NCBI GenBank assembly: GCA_965220665.1 | Contig: CBDCQQ010000005.1 | Span: forward strand, 1,240,001-1,304,000 | Length of the DNA: 64,000 nt | Reading direction: 5' to 3' | Source of the DNA: JAJDZL01 sp965220665 | GTDB lineage: Bacteria > Pseudomonadota > Gammaproteobacteria > Arenicellales > JAJDZL01 | Shown: piece by piece, positions 1-8,968 of the stretch | Layout of the letters: every line of letters begins with the position of its first letter | Numbering within the stretch: the first letter of the stretch is position 1 | The notes under the pieces: model-generated | Told to the model about the DNA's origin: nothing | Seen by the model: only the letters and a program-made list of their open reading frames with translations | Database searches by the model: none | Made by a program: the position numbers and the translations under genes

Positions 1-1574
1 ATCAGTTTGAACCGTTTATGCAGGCTGCCGTTGAAAGGATGCCGGTTTTGGAATCAACGGGAATCCAGATGTTCATGAATGGACCGGAGAGCTTCACTCC
101 CGATACAAAGCCATTGATCGGTGAAACGCCCGAACTTCCCGGGCTTTTTGTCGCAGCAGGATTTAATTCGGTTGGTGTGATGTCATCGGCGGGAGTTGGG
201 CGCGAACTGTCAGAGTGGATATTGGGAGGTCGTCCCCGGTTCGATTTGTGGGAAGTTGATATTCGTCGCGTTAGCCCGAAATGGAATGAAACCAAAAACC
301 TACACCTACGCATGCAAGAGGCGGTTCATACCCAGTTTGCAATGCACTGGCCTCTCAAACAACCTGAGCCGCGAGTGGGGCTTCATCGATCCCCTCTATA
401 TGAACGTTTAAAGTCTGCAGGTGCGGTGTTTGGGTGTTTGCCGCACTGGGAGGTGCCGTTGTGGTACGCGGAATCAGAGTCGGAGCGTGGAATCATTCAC
501 ACCTTTGGCGAACAACCGTGGTGGGATATCAGCCAACGCGAGGCGGCACAAATGGCTGCTTCCGTCGCACTGATTGATCTCTCGCAGTTTTCGAAATTTG
601 AGATTACGGGAAAACGGTCCCTTGAAGGTTTGCAATACCTGTGTGCTGGTGATATGGATATGCGACCCGGGCAGTCAAAATACACAGTGATGCTCAACGA
701 ACGGGGCGGAATTGAAGCCGATGTGACGGTCAGTCGAATTGGTTCCAATTCCTTTAGAGTCGTGAGTGGTGCTAGTACGCGTTATCGAGATTTATCCCGC
801 ATGCGACAAATTCTGGAAGATTTCGATGGCGTATTAATTGAGGATCGAACTCAGGATGAAGCAGTACTGGGAGTAATGGGACCATTGGCTAGAGAGGTGT
901 TACAACGCGTATTCTCCGAAAACCTGCATTCAGAAAGATTTCCGTTTGGAGACTTTCGAAAGGGAAAAATTGGTGGGATGGAAGTAACAGCTCTTAGGCG
1001 AAGTTATGCAGGCGAGTTGGGGTGGGAGATCTACATGCAGGCGGATGATGCGATGATGGTCTACGATTCGATCAGAGAGGCAGGTGAAGACTTTGGAATT
1101 TCTCATCTTGGTATGCTGGCATTAGATGGCTGTCGAATGGAAAAAGGTTTTGGACATTGGAGTCACGAATGGGGTCCTGACGTGACACCAATCGAAGCTA
1201 GGATTGAACACATACTGGGAACGCGTCATGGTGACTATTTGGGTTATGACGCGATACAGCAGCAGAAGGAGCATGGTGTCAGCCAAAAACTTTTTCTGTT
1301 GGAAGTCCTTCTTCAGACGTCGGAACGCCCACTGTTGCTACATGATGAGCTTGTTTTGTGCGACGATGAAATAGTGGGGTTGACAACATCTGGTGCAGTT
1401 GGTCCTCGAACAGGGAAACTGCTGTCTTTTGCAATCGTTGAATCTCAGCATGGTGAGTCATTTTCAGCAATTTGTGACAAGCGTTTACAGATTGAGGTGG
1501 CCGGAGAATTATACGAAACACGTGTGTTGACTGAGGCACCGTATGATCCTGACGGAATGCGAATGAGAGCTTAG
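1..1574 (+). CDS. Dimethylglycine/sarcosine dehydrogenase-like flavoprotein, 5' partial
   Basis: The reading frame is open from the window edge (first whole codon at base 3), so the N-terminus with the FAD dinucleotide-binding motif lies outside. What remains is the end of the FAD/DAO domain (TPDTKPLIGETPELPG, then GFNSVGVMSSAGVG), a short linker domain, and a GcvT-like folate-binding domain in the C-terminal two thirds, ending EAPYDPDGMRMRA. Family knowledge: such proteins oxidise N-methylated glycines and pass the one-carbon unit to tetrahydrofolate. The protein is a clear paralogue of the complete gene at 6490-8931, with the same domain order and matching segments such as SPLYERLKSAGAVFG against SPFYRSLKGAGAVYG. 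The exact substrate (dimethylglycine, sarcosine or another N-methyl compound) cannot be read from the sequence. Confidence 0.9.
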   Translation, partial: QFEPFMQAAVERMPVLESTGIQMFMNGPESFTPDTKPLIGETPELPGLFVAAGFNSVGVMSSAGVGRELSEWILGGRPRFDLWEVDIRRVSPKWNETKNLHLRMQEAVHTQFAMHWPLKQPEPRVGLHRSPLYERLKSAGAVFGCLPHWEVPLWYAESESERGIIHTFGEQPWWDISQREAAQMAASVALIDLSQFSKFEITGKRSLEGLQYLCAGDMDMRPGQSKYTVMLNERGGIEADVTVSRIGSNSFRVVSGASTRYRDLSRMRQILEDFDGVLIEDRTQDEAVLGVMGPLAREVLQRVFSENLHSERFPFGDFRKGKIGGMEVTALRRSYAGELGWEIYMQADDAMMVYDSIREAGEDFGISHLGMLALDGCRMEKGFGHWSHEWGPDVTPIEARIEHILGTRHGDYLGYDAIQQQKEHGVSQKLFLLEVLLQTSERPLLLHDELVLCDDEIVGLTTSGAVGPRTGKLLSFAIVESQHGESFSAICDKRLQIEVAGELYETRVLTEAPYDPDGMRMRA

Positions 1575-1638
1575 TTTCTTTTCACACATCAAATGTTAAA
1601 TACATGCGTTTCAGATTGAAGTGCGTACTTGCACCGTA

Positions 1639-1663
1639 CACTACCAGTCAAGCTTTGGTAGTG
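1639..1663 (+). terminator. Hairpin downstream of the first flavoprotein gene
   Basis: CACTACCA and TGGTAGTG form a perfect 8-bp stem around a 9-nt loop, 65 bp after the flavoprotein stop codon. There is no T-run after it, so it may be a weak or factor-dependent terminator or an mRNA-stabilising hairpin. Confidence 0.4.
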
Positions 1664-1791
1664 CCCCCGATTAAACAGTTAATCTGCTTAACTTGCAGAC
1701 AGGTTCAAGTGGCTAACTAAAGTACCGTATTTATTGGGACCGAGTAATGCTCATTCAAACGGCACAGTTTCTGCCTGTACCTCTATCTCTG

Positions 1792-3183
1792 GAGTTATGC
1801 CCAAAAGTAGTGCGTGACGGGGGTTGAAAAAAAAGCGGCGTATCTGGTTAAATGTAGAAAGCATTTTTACAACCAACCAGAGAGGTACGCCACTATGAGT
1901 AACGATAACGTAATTGGATTTGAAAGTCGAGACATTTCACCCGATGTTGTGACCGAATTGGTGCGCACCGGTGCCAGACGGATTCTCGCCCAGGCCCTGC
2001 AGCTTGAGGTGGAGGAATTTCTCGCTCAGTATGACGGACAGTATGCTGGCAACGGGCTTCGGGCGGTGGTTCGAAGCGGCAGCCAGCCTGAGCGTGACAT
2101 TCAGACCGGTATCGGGCCGGTTTCGGTTCGGATTCCGAAGGTCCGCTCGAATACCGGCGAGCCGGTGTCGTTCCGCTCGGCACTGATCCCGCCGTATGTG
2201 AGAAAGACGGCGACGGTTGAGGCGTTTGTGCCGTGGCTTTATCTGAAGGGGGTGTCAAGCGGTGAGATGGCTGATACCCTGAAGGTTCTGCTGGGCAGTA
2301 AGGCGCAGGGTTTTTCTGCCTCATCGGTCTCCCGCCTGGCGCAGCAGTGGAATGAGGAGATGAGGCGGTGGCAGACGCGCGGCATCACCGGGAAGATCGT
2401 TTATGTATGGGCCGATGGGGTGTACTGCGGGCTTCGGGCCGAGGATGCAAAGCTGTGTGCGCTGGTGCTGATCGGGGTTGATGAGTGTGGCCGCAAGCAG
2501 TTGCTGGCGATTGAGGACGGGGTGCGCGAATCGACCGAGAGCTGGAAGGGGATGCTGCTGGATCTGAAGTCCAGGGGCATGGATGCACCGAAGCTGGCGG
2601 TTGGAGACGGGGCGATGGGGTTCTGGTCGGCATTGGACCAGGTTTACCCTGAAACCCAGGATCAGCGCTGCTGGGTGCATAAGACGGCGAATGTGCTCAA
2701 CCGGCTGCCGAAGATGCTGCACGGACAGGCGAAAAAGGCGCTTCACCAGATCTGGATGGCAGACACGCGCGAGGCGGCGCATGAGGCGTTTGATCGGTTT
2801 GTGGAAACCTATCAGGACAAGTATCCGAAAGTGGTTGAATGCCTGATCGGGGATCGTGAGGAGCTGCTGGCGTTTTACGATTTTCCGGCATCGCACTGGC
2901 AATCTCTGCGTACCACTAATCCAATCGAGTCGACCTTCGCGACGATCCGTCACCGCACCAAGCGCTCGAAGGGCTGTCTGAGCAGAACGACGATGCTGGG
3001 CATGATGTACAGGCTGGGGATGTGTGCGGAGAAAAAATGGCGACGGCTGCGCGGGTTCAGGCAGCTGGGCAAAGTGATCGAGGGAGTGAAATTCAAGAAT
3101 GGAGTCGAACTGAATTACAATGACACCGACCAGGTAGCCGCTTAGTGATGAATCCCGTCACGCACTACTTTTGGGCATAACTC
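1792..3183 (+). mobile_element. Complete IS256-family insertion sequence
   Basis: The ends are perfect 30-bp inverted repeats at 1792-1821 and 3154-3183 (outer bases GAGTTATGCCCAAAAG). Directly outside them the 9-bp sequence CTATCTCTG occurs on both sides (1783-1791 and 3184-3192). This is the target duplication, and 8-9 bp is usual for IS256 elements. The 1392-bp element holds one transposase gene. Perfect ends, an exact duplication and an intact gene point to a recent insertion. Joining the flanks restores a short minus-strand reading frame (see 1755-3323). Confidence 0.95.
1895..3145 (+). CDS. IS256-family (mutator-type) transposase
   Basis: This is a DDE transposase that moves the surrounding element. 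The frame is open from 1814, but the ATG at 1895 is preferred: AGAGAGG stands just upstream, and an earlier start would run from within the left inverted repeat. The 416 residues are normal for the family. Catalytic candidates are the Asp of VWADGVYCGL, the Asp of AVGDGAMGFW and the Glu of TTNPIESTFATIRHRTKRSK, which is the family's C-terminal signature. GC content looks higher than in the flanking DNA, as expected of a visiting element. Several long open frames on the opposite strand here are shadows of this gene. Confidence 0.95.
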   Translation: MSNDNVIGFESRDISPDVVTELVRTGARRILAQALQLEVEEFLAQYDGQYAGNGLRAVVRSGSQPERDIQTGIGPVSVRIPKVRSNTGEPVSFRSALIPPYVRKTATVEAFVPWLYLKGVSSGEMADTLKVLLGSKAQGFSASSVSRLAQQWNEEMRRWQTRGITGKIVYVWADGVYCGLRAEDAKLCALVLIGVDECGRKQLLAIEDGVRESTESWKGMLLDLKSRGMDAPKLAVGDGAMGFWSALDQVYPETQDQRCWVHKTANVLNRLPKMLHGQAKKALHQIWMADTREAAHEAFDRFVETYQDKYPKVVECLIGDREELLAFYDFPASHWQSLRTTNPIESTFATIRHRTKRSKGCLSRTTMLGMMYRLGMCAEKKWRRLRGFRQLGKVIEGVKFKNGVELNYNDTDQVAA

Positions 3184-3697
3184 CTATCTCTGCATTCGGC
3201 ACCACTTGATACCTGTAATTCCAAATGCGGCTCATCATCAGACGCCAAAGACCGGATCGAGTGACCATTCCAATATTCGTTCAGAATCTGCTTTTTCAAC
3301 TCCTCTGATTCGGCTCTCGACATTATTGGTGTAATTCACCCATGTATTGTCGAGTGGCATAAATGCCTACTTGATCACTTGCTGCTCGCAAGAGTAACGA
3401 AAATTTAGGGATATTGTTGCCTAATTCACCGAATCATTGTTCTTATTGCGTTTCACGACTTCGGACAATGCAATACTTTGATTGCATTGCTTGTACCCTG
3501 AGCTCATGGTTTTGACGACGGGGAATAACCGATGCCCCAAATACGCAACAATTTGCGGTAACCAGTATCGTAATCGCCTTGGAAATCAACTATTTGCAAT
3601 TGCGGTAGCGTCCAAGACAGATCGTCAAGTGAGCAGGACCGATAGAGTATGGGAACTATCCTTCCCTCAAATCGGTCTTGCCCAAGCGAATATACTA

Positions 3698-4893
3698 GTG
3701 TGGTGTCCTAAATAATCTTTTAATTAATATTGGTAGCAAGAGCGTTTCGGCCTCTCGCTACTTTATCGGTGATCTGCTTTACAGACTTCGTCCAGACCAA
3801 CAGTCTGGGATTCTCATTGTAGGTGTCCAAGTAGTTTTTCAGGCACTCTTCCAAATGCGCAACTGAGGTGAACACCCCGCGACGGATCTGCTTTTCCGTC
3901 AGCTTCGAAAAAAACCGCTCAACCAAATTCAACCAAGAAGAACCCGTCGGTATGAAGTGCAGATAAACCCGCTTTTTCCTGTCAATCCATTGCAACACAT
4001 CTTTGTGCTTATGAGTGCTGTAATTGTCCAGGATGATATGAATCTCAAGCCCCTTGTCGACTGTCTTTTCCACCGCCTTGAAAAACTTCAACACCTCCTG
4101 ATGGCGATGCCGGCGATAGCATTGCCCGATCACTTCCCCCGATGCGATGTTCAGCGCCGCAAACAACGACGTCGTTCCATGACGCTTGTAATCATGGGTC
4201 ACGGTGCCGCAACGCCCCTTTTTCAGTGGCAGTCCCGGCTGCGTCCTATCCAGCGCCTGAATCGAGCTTTTCCCGTCAAAACTGAACACCACCGCATTGT
4301 CCGGCGGATCCAGATACAAACCCACCACATCCACCAGCTTGTGTTCAAACTGTGGATCGTTGCTGAGCTTGAACGTCTTGATCAAATGCGGCTTCAAGCC
4401 ATTGGCAAGCCACACCCGGTTGACAAAACTGTGAGTGGTCCCCATGGCTCTTGCCATGGAGCGGCAGGACCAGTGCGTCGCATCAGAAGGAGTGCTCTGG
4501 GTGGTCGCAGCAATGATCCTGGTGCGCAATTCATCCTGCGCCTGGGTGTTTTTTCCGCCATGATTGCCGCCCCGAGGACGTTCTTTCCTGATGCCCTCCA
4601 TCCTTTCCTCGGCAAATCGATTGCGCCACTGACTGACGGTGGGTTGGGATAGTCCCAGCTCAGCAGCAATCTGTTTGTTGGTTTTCCCCTCCGATGACAA
4701 AAGCACAATACGAACGCGCTGATGAAATCCGACTGAAATACTGCGCGACGAGCAAAGACGCTTTAATTCCCTGCACTCTTGTTCCGATAGTTCGATGACT
4801 GACGCGACACGCATACATCCGCCTCCAAGTTGGTGTATGCTAATTGTACTACAGATGATGCTTATAATTAATGTTATATTTAGGACACTACAC
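3698..4893 (-). mobile_element. Complete IS630-family insertion sequence
   Basis: The terminal inverted repeats GTGTGGTGTCCTAAAT (3698-3713) and GTGTAGTGTCCTAAAT (reverse complement of 4878-4893) match at 15 of 16 positions, and both are followed inwards by an AT-rich stretch containing TAATTAAT. The element is flanked by TA dinucleotides at 3696-3697 and 4894-4895, the target duplication typical of IS630/Tc1 elements. It carries one intact transposase gene. It sits inside a TIR-domain coding frame: joining the flanks through a single TA restores that frame exactly (see 3504-5145). Confidence 0.95.
3720..4814 (-). CDS. IS630-family transposase
   Basis: A 364-residue single-frame transposase. 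The N-terminus has a helix-turn-helix segment (NKQIAAELGLSQPTVSQWRNRF, about residues 46-67). The DDE catalytic core follows: the Asp in VVFSFDGKSSIQALDR, the Asp in IHIILDNYSTHKHK and the Glu in SWLNLVERFFSKLTEKQIRR. No programmed frameshift is needed, unlike in some IS630 relatives. The ATG lies about 80 bp inside the element's end, leaving space for a promoter within the terminal repeat region. The gene looks intact and active. Confidence 0.95.
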   Translation of the reverse strand: MRVASVIELSEQECRELKRLCSSRSISVGFHQRVRIVLLSSEGKTNKQIAAELGLSQPTVSQWRNRFAEERMEGIRKERPRGGNHGGKNTQAQDELRTRIIAATTQSTPSDATHWSCRSMARAMGTTHSFVNRVWLANGLKPHLIKTFKLSNDPQFEHKLVDVVGLYLDPPDNAVVFSFDGKSSIQALDRTQPGLPLKKGRCGTVTHDYKRHGTTSLFAALNIASGEVIGQCYRRHRHQEVLKFFKAVEKTVDKGLEIHIILDNYSTHKHKDVLQWIDRKKRVYLHFIPTGSSWLNLVERFFSKLTEKQIRRGVFTSVAHLEECLKNYLDTYNENPRLLVWTKSVKQITDKVARGRNALATNIN

Positions 4894-5145
4894 TAGCTCC
4901 CTCTTCACCCACATTGAAGCAACGGCATTGGGAGAGAGAACTAGGGCAACCCAATCACATCGTTTGAGAGCATCACCGATTTCGTCGTGCCATTGATTAG
5001 CTCCTTGGATGTCCGTTTCGCTATACCAGACAGGGATGCCGTGGCGACGCAGTACATCGGCTAAATCACTGGTGAACGAGCGATCAGCACTTGAGTGAGA
5101 TAGAAAAATCTCGTTCGGTACGATAATTTGGCCGAATCCGAGTCT

Positions 5146-5556
5146 TCAGGTTTGAGCCAAGATTGCCTCAGCAATCGGCTCAACATTGGGATGGTCGGAA
5201 TCCAAATCTTCCAAACTGTACCAAGGCATCTGCCGGACTATCCAAGGTATCTCGTTTTTGGGGAAGCGGTCGGGGTCACCCACAACAACAGGAATCAAGC
5301 GGTTACTAAAATTTTTAGCACCCAGAGCGTACATGATTTCACGCTTGACGTAGGGGGAACTAGCGGCAGCGGGAGTGAGCAATACGACCATTGCGTCGGA
5401 TTCCTCAAGCGCACGCGCGGTCTCGCCTGCCCAGTTGTCGCCTGGCAACAGGTCCCGATCAGGATCCCAGACTTCAAGGCCATTGCTCTCTAGCGCGTTA
5501 GAAATCCGTGCGGCGAGCACGGCATCAGTGTAGGCATGGCTCATGAAGACTTTCAT
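5146..5556 (-). CDS. TIR-domain protein
   Basis: A 136-residue protein that is almost entirely one TIR domain: MKVFMSHAYTDAVLAARISN at the start (strand A / box 1), then GDNWAGETARALEESDAMVV, then YVKREIMYALG and RLIPVVVGDP. Glu45 in the GDNWAGE segment sits where NAD-cleaving TIR domains have their catalytic Glu. Family knowledge: bacterial TIR proteins act in antiphage defence or NAD metabolism. The ATG at 5554-5556 is preferred over the upstream frame extension because the domain begins there. There is no ribosome-binding site, but TATAAT ends 9 nt before the ATG, so the mRNA may be almost leaderless. The gene ends at a TGA that is followed in the same frame by a second TIR domain (see 3504-5145). 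No Thoeris partner gene is nearby. Confidence 0.75.
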   Translation of the reverse strand: MKVFMSHAYTDAVLAARISNALESNGLEVWDPDRDLLPGDNWAGETARALEESDAMVVLLTPAAASSPYVKREIMYALGAKNFSNRLIPVVVGDPDRFPKNEIPWIVRQMPWYSLEDLDSDHPNVEPIAEAILAQT

Positions 5557-6489
5557 AATCACTGAATTATAGTTTACAGCATTGAAGAAAATCGAACACA
5601 CGCGCTACCGCATACAGCCTTGGTCGCTGTGTGGTTTCGGCAATCGCTATCGAAACGTTGGTGTCAGTCTTGTTATTCATCACATAAGCCTTCACTCATA
5701 TAGGAGGCAGCGGCCTGACCGATAAGCCAAACAACTCAAACCTGCGGCCAATCTAGATACAACTGTTAATTTTTTTCTACGAGTTGCCGGACCACCTGCC
5801 GTGTTCTTTTCAATCTACCTCTAGTTGAATTGCGAATGCCAATAACAGCTATCGATCTAGATGATGCAAGATGCCATCAACCTCGATAATAAAGGTAATG
5901 CACCCGGGTATTTAGTGTCTCTGAATGGTTGAGGGTATTCGCCCACTCCATGAATATGTACTCCGAAGCAGTCAATTTTAAATTGGGTGAATTGATTTCT
6001 GACATTCTCTACGCATTTGTAAACTTGTTTTTTATCTGTTCAAAATCTGATGGAACGCTACTTGGTAATTGATTAAATTTGTTGGATGGTGATTAAAATG
6101 TTGTTTTTGGTTGAATTCAAAGATGTTCGTATGCTCCCATTTCCTCAAAATGAGAAACAAGACGATTCTCTAGATCCACATCGTTTAGGTCTAGCCCCTA
6201 TTACATTCTCTCCTTCTCACTTGGCAACTAGTAGACATTAACCAAACACCAAATTTGTATTTATAGACAAATTACACTAAAGCCACTTTCAATGGAAAAT
6301 ATCCAAAACCTCGGCTGGTTGAGTGTCGAGTAATCATCTTCCAGTTCACACAGAATTAGGAGAATAATTGAACGTGTAATTCACATTATTGGAATCACAT
6401 TCTTTCTGAGTTACTGGCAAATATAGGCTAGCATTGCATGGCACAAAATGCGCGTCTCAGGCTGAACGCGTGTTTCCAAATTTTGAAGT
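5557..6489. other. Gene-poor AT-rich spacer
   Basis: No convincing gene is visible over about 900 bp. The only frame worth naming is a minus-strand ORF of 37 codons (5567-5680) directly upstream of the TIR gene. It has a GAAGG about 9 nt before its ATG, and I assign it no function. The right end must hold the promoter of the flavoprotein gene at 6490, but no clean sigma-70 boxes stand out. The spacer may be remnant DNA of the mobile island. Confidence 0.5.
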
Positions 6490-8931
6490 GTGACGAGATA
6501 CAAAGCTGTGACAGAATATGCAAGGGTCTTAATCATTGGTGGTGGGGTTATGGGCACCTCCACTCTTTACCACCTGACAAAACTCGGCTGGCATGACGTC
6601 ATTCTGATCGAGAAAAACGATCTAACCCACGGATCGACATGGCATGCAGCAGGACTTTGTACGCACTTCGCACACAATGCGAGCATTATGCAGATGCGAG
6701 GTGAAAGCATTCGCCTTTACAAATCAGCACTGGCTGAAGACTCTGGCATGGATGTCGGATTTCGTCAGACTGGTGCAATGCGCGTTACCAGGTTGACTGA
6801 TCGCATGGATGAGTTTCGGCATGTTCAGGGATTGGGACGGTTTGTTGGGCACGAGTTTCATATTGTTTCCCCAAAAGAGATCGAGGAACTTTACCCGTTG
6901 GCCAAAATTCATGGATTAATTGGCGGTATCTACGAACCGTATGATGGTAACGTTGACCCGAGTCAGGCAACACACGCATTTGCAGGGGCGGCTCGCGCTC
7001 GTGGGGCACGAATATTTCGACAGAGTCCTGCCCTGAGGATTGAGCGTACGGCTGGCGGTGAGTGGGAGGTGCTTACACCAGCGCGCAAAATCAGGTGTGA
7101 ACACATCGTCAATGCAGCTGGTACCTGGTGTCGGGAAATCGGGGACATGATGGGAGTTGATTTACCCGTCGTTCCCGTTCTTCATCAGTATCTGGTTACT
7201 GAATCTATTGATGAGATTCGAGGCAGATCAACGCCATTGCCGATATTCCGGGACCCGGAGGAAAGTTGGTACACCAGACAGGAACGTGACGGACTCATCT
7301 TTGGTCCCTATGAGAAGTCCCCAGAGGCATGGGCAATTGATGGTGTTCCACAAGACTTTGGTGCTGATTTGTTGCCCCCGGCACTGGACAGACTCAGCGA
7401 CATCATAGAAGCGGCAACCAAGCGAATTCCTGTACTTGGAGAAGTAGGTATTCGAAGCAATGTTAATGGTCCGATTACATTTACGCCGGATGCTAATCCC
7501 TTAATAGGTCCAGCATTCAAACTGCCGAATGCGTGGCTTATCACCGGATCTTCAATGGGTGTGATGGAAGGTGGTGGCGCTGGCAAGTTTCTCGCTGGGT
7601 GGATTGAAAGCGGTGAGCCGCCAATGGATGCACTTGCTTTAGACCCCAGAAGATTTGGTGATTATGCGAACCGAGAGTTTCGTATTTCCAAAGCGATAGA
7701 GAGTTTTGCTCATCAATTTGGTGTTCACTATCCGAAAGAAGAAAGACTGGCTGGTCGACCAGCAGTCACATCTCCTTTCTATCGATCTCTGAAAGGGGCT
7801 GGTGCCGTGTATGGAGCGGTATACGGATGGGAACGTCCAAATTGGTTTCGAACCTCGGATAGCGGTTCAGAAGCGATAAACAGCTTTCGGCGGACCAATT
7901 GGTTTGAAGCTGTGAGTCGCGAATGTCAATTGGTTTCCGAACGCGTTGGATTATGCGATATGTCAGCACTTGCAAAATTTGAAGTGACTGGTGTTGACGC
8001 AGAGCGATTTATGCAATCTTTGGGTGCAAACACACCGCCTCGAAGGGTTGGACGAATTTCGTTGATACATGCATTAACTGAGTCGGGTGGTGTGCTGTCT
8101 GAGTTCATGGCGTTTCGGGCGTCTGAGGACAGCTACTACTTAACTTCCTCTGCTACTGCAGCACGACTCGACCTTGAAGTTTTGCGAAGCCGGGCGGTTG
8201 ACTTTGACATTGAGGTTTATACGGTTGCGGATCAACGTGCGGTTTTGAGTATTGCTGGCCCTGAAGCGCCTAATTTACTCAGCGCATTGTGTGATTCTGA
8301 CTGCTCGCAGTCAGGTTTCCCGTGGCTCAGTGGTTCAGAGATAGTGATCGCAGGTGTACGGGTGCTTGCGCTTAGAATTTCATATACAGGAGAAACCGGG
8401 TGGGAACTTCATATTCCTCAAGATAAAGCGGACAAAGTGTTCGCTGCTTTAGTCAATGCCGGGACAGAATTTGGACTTGGCTTTTTCGGTACTTTCGCTC
8501 TTGATTCGATGCGGTTAGAAAAAGGATACAGAGCTTGGGGAGTTGATTTGACAACGGAAAGAACGCCATTGGAGGCGGGGTTAGATCACTTGGTTAAGCC
8601 TGAAAATCGTCAGTTCATCGGACGAGAATCTTTGTTGCGTCGTGGGGAGTCAAGCAACCGGTGGTGTATGAAATTATTTGAAATTGCTTCTGGAGAAATT
8701 GATCCGTTTTATCTTCATGCCATCTATCAGGCTGATCAAATTGTGGGTGTAGTAACCTCCGGTGCATATGGACATCGAACAAAAAAGTCGATAGCGTTAG
8801 GCTATCTGATTGATCGGACCGTCGTTAAAGAAGGTGAATTTGAGATTGAAATCATTGGTGAAAGATATTCGGCGAAAATTCTCCAGCAACCACCATACGA
8901 CGCAATAAACAGTCTTCAGCAAATTGATTAA
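6490..8931 (+). CDS. Dimethylglycine/sarcosine dehydrogenase-like FAD and folate protein
   Basis: The complete 813-residue paralogue of the gene at the window start. The FAD-binding motif VLIIGGGVMGTST lies at residues 13-25. GSTWHAAG follows at 48-55, with His52 at the place where this family binds FAD covalently. The DAO-type oxidase domain runs to about residue 370, a short linker domain follows, and a GcvT-like folate-binding domain (about 430-810) ends with GVVTSGAYGHRTKKSIALGY. Family knowledge: oxidative N-demethylation with transfer of formaldehyde to tetrahydrofolate to give methylene-THF, in the cytoplasm. Start choice: GTG at 6490, but a second in-frame GTG at 6508 also fits. The substrate is not decided by the sequence. 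Confidence 0.92.
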   Translation: MTRYKAVTEYARVLIIGGGVMGTSTLYHLTKLGWHDVILIEKNDLTHGSTWHAAGLCTHFAHNASIMQMRGESIRLYKSALAEDSGMDVGFRQTGAMRVTRLTDRMDEFRHVQGLGRFVGHEFHIVSPKEIEELYPLAKIHGLIGGIYEPYDGNVDPSQATHAFAGAARARGARIFRQSPALRIERTAGGEWEVLTPARKIRCEHIVNAAGTWCREIGDMMGVDLPVVPVLHQYLVTESIDEIRGRSTPLPIFRDPEESWYTRQERDGLIFGPYEKSPEAWAIDGVPQDFGADLLPPALDRLSDIIEAATKRIPVLGEVGIRSNVNGPITFTPDANPLIGPAFKLPNAWLITGSSMGVMEGGGAGKFLAGWIESGEPPMDALALDPRRFGDYANREFRISKAIESFAHQFGVHYPKEERLAGRPAVTSPFYRSLKGAGAVYGAVYGWERPNWFRTSDSGSEAINSFRRTNWFEAVSRECQLVSERVGLCDMSALAKFEVTGVDAERFMQSLGANTPPRRVGRISLIHALTESGGVLSEFMAFRASEDSYYLTSSATAARLDLEVLRSRAVDFDIEVYTVADQRAVLSIAGPEAPNLLSALCDSDCSQSGFPWLSGSEIVIAGVRVLALRISYTGETGWELHIPQDKADKVFAALVNAGTEFGLGFFGTFALDSMRLEKGYRAWGVDLTTERTPLEAGLDHLVKPENRQFIGRESLLRRGESSNRWCMKLFEIASGEIDPFYLHAIYQADQIVGVVTSGAYGHRTKKSIALGYLIDRTVVKEGEFEIEIIGERYSAKILQQPPYDAINSLQQID

Positions 8932-8968
8932 AGTTTCACTAAACATATAAAGATAAACAGGTATTGAA

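Larger units (their letters stand above)
1755..3323 (-). pseudogene. Short unknown ORF interrupted by the IS256 element
   Basis: On the minus strand an ATG at 3323 opens a frame (MSRAESEELKKQILNEYWNG...) that runs into the right end of the IS256 element. Removing the element and one copy of the 9-bp duplication lets the frame continue in phase into 1791-1755 and end at TGA, giving about 55 residues. The N-terminal part is charged and could be helical. I do not recognise a family, and an in-phase join of this length can arise by chance, so this is a tentative gene remnant. Confidence 0.3.
3504..5145 (-). pseudogene. Second TIR domain, split by the IS630 element
   Basis: On the minus strand, bases 5145-4896 read in one frame as the first half of a TIR domain (IFLSHSSADRSFTSDLADVL, GIPVWYSETDIQGANQWHDE, LVLSPNAVASMWVKRE). 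The frame stops at the IS630 end. Joining across the element through one TA continues in phase at 3695 with LVYSLGQDRFEGRIVPILYR and DFQGDYDTGYRKLLRIWG, ending at TGA (3504-3506). The Glu in the WHDEI segment aligns with the catalytic Glu of TIR NAD-hydrolases. No ATG, GTG or TTG occurs between the preceding TGA (5146-5148) and the domain, and the phase is the same as that of the upstream TIR gene. The two were therefore probably once one tandem-TIR protein of about 280 residues. Confidence 0.85.

Noticed and set aside
1893..2953. Long minus-strand frames (143 and 210 codons) inside the IS256 element
   Set aside because: They are antisense to a well-supported transposase gene, are rich in Pro, Arg and Gln, and show no domain.
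3482..3715. Plus-strand frame of 77 codons between the IS elements
   Set aside because: It is antisense to the C-terminal part of the broken second TIR domain, which has clear TIR sequence.
3957..4652. Plus-strand frame of 231 codons in the IS630 element
   Set aside because: It is antisense to the intact IS630 transposase and shows no recognisable motif.
5128..5493. Plus-strand frame of 121 codons over the TIR gene
   Set aside because: The opposite strand encodes a convincing TIR domain; this frame is its shadow.
5700..6489. Possible glycine or SAM riboswitch before the flavoprotein gene
   Set aside because: I could not find the conserved core segments of any known riboswitch, only AT-rich sequence.
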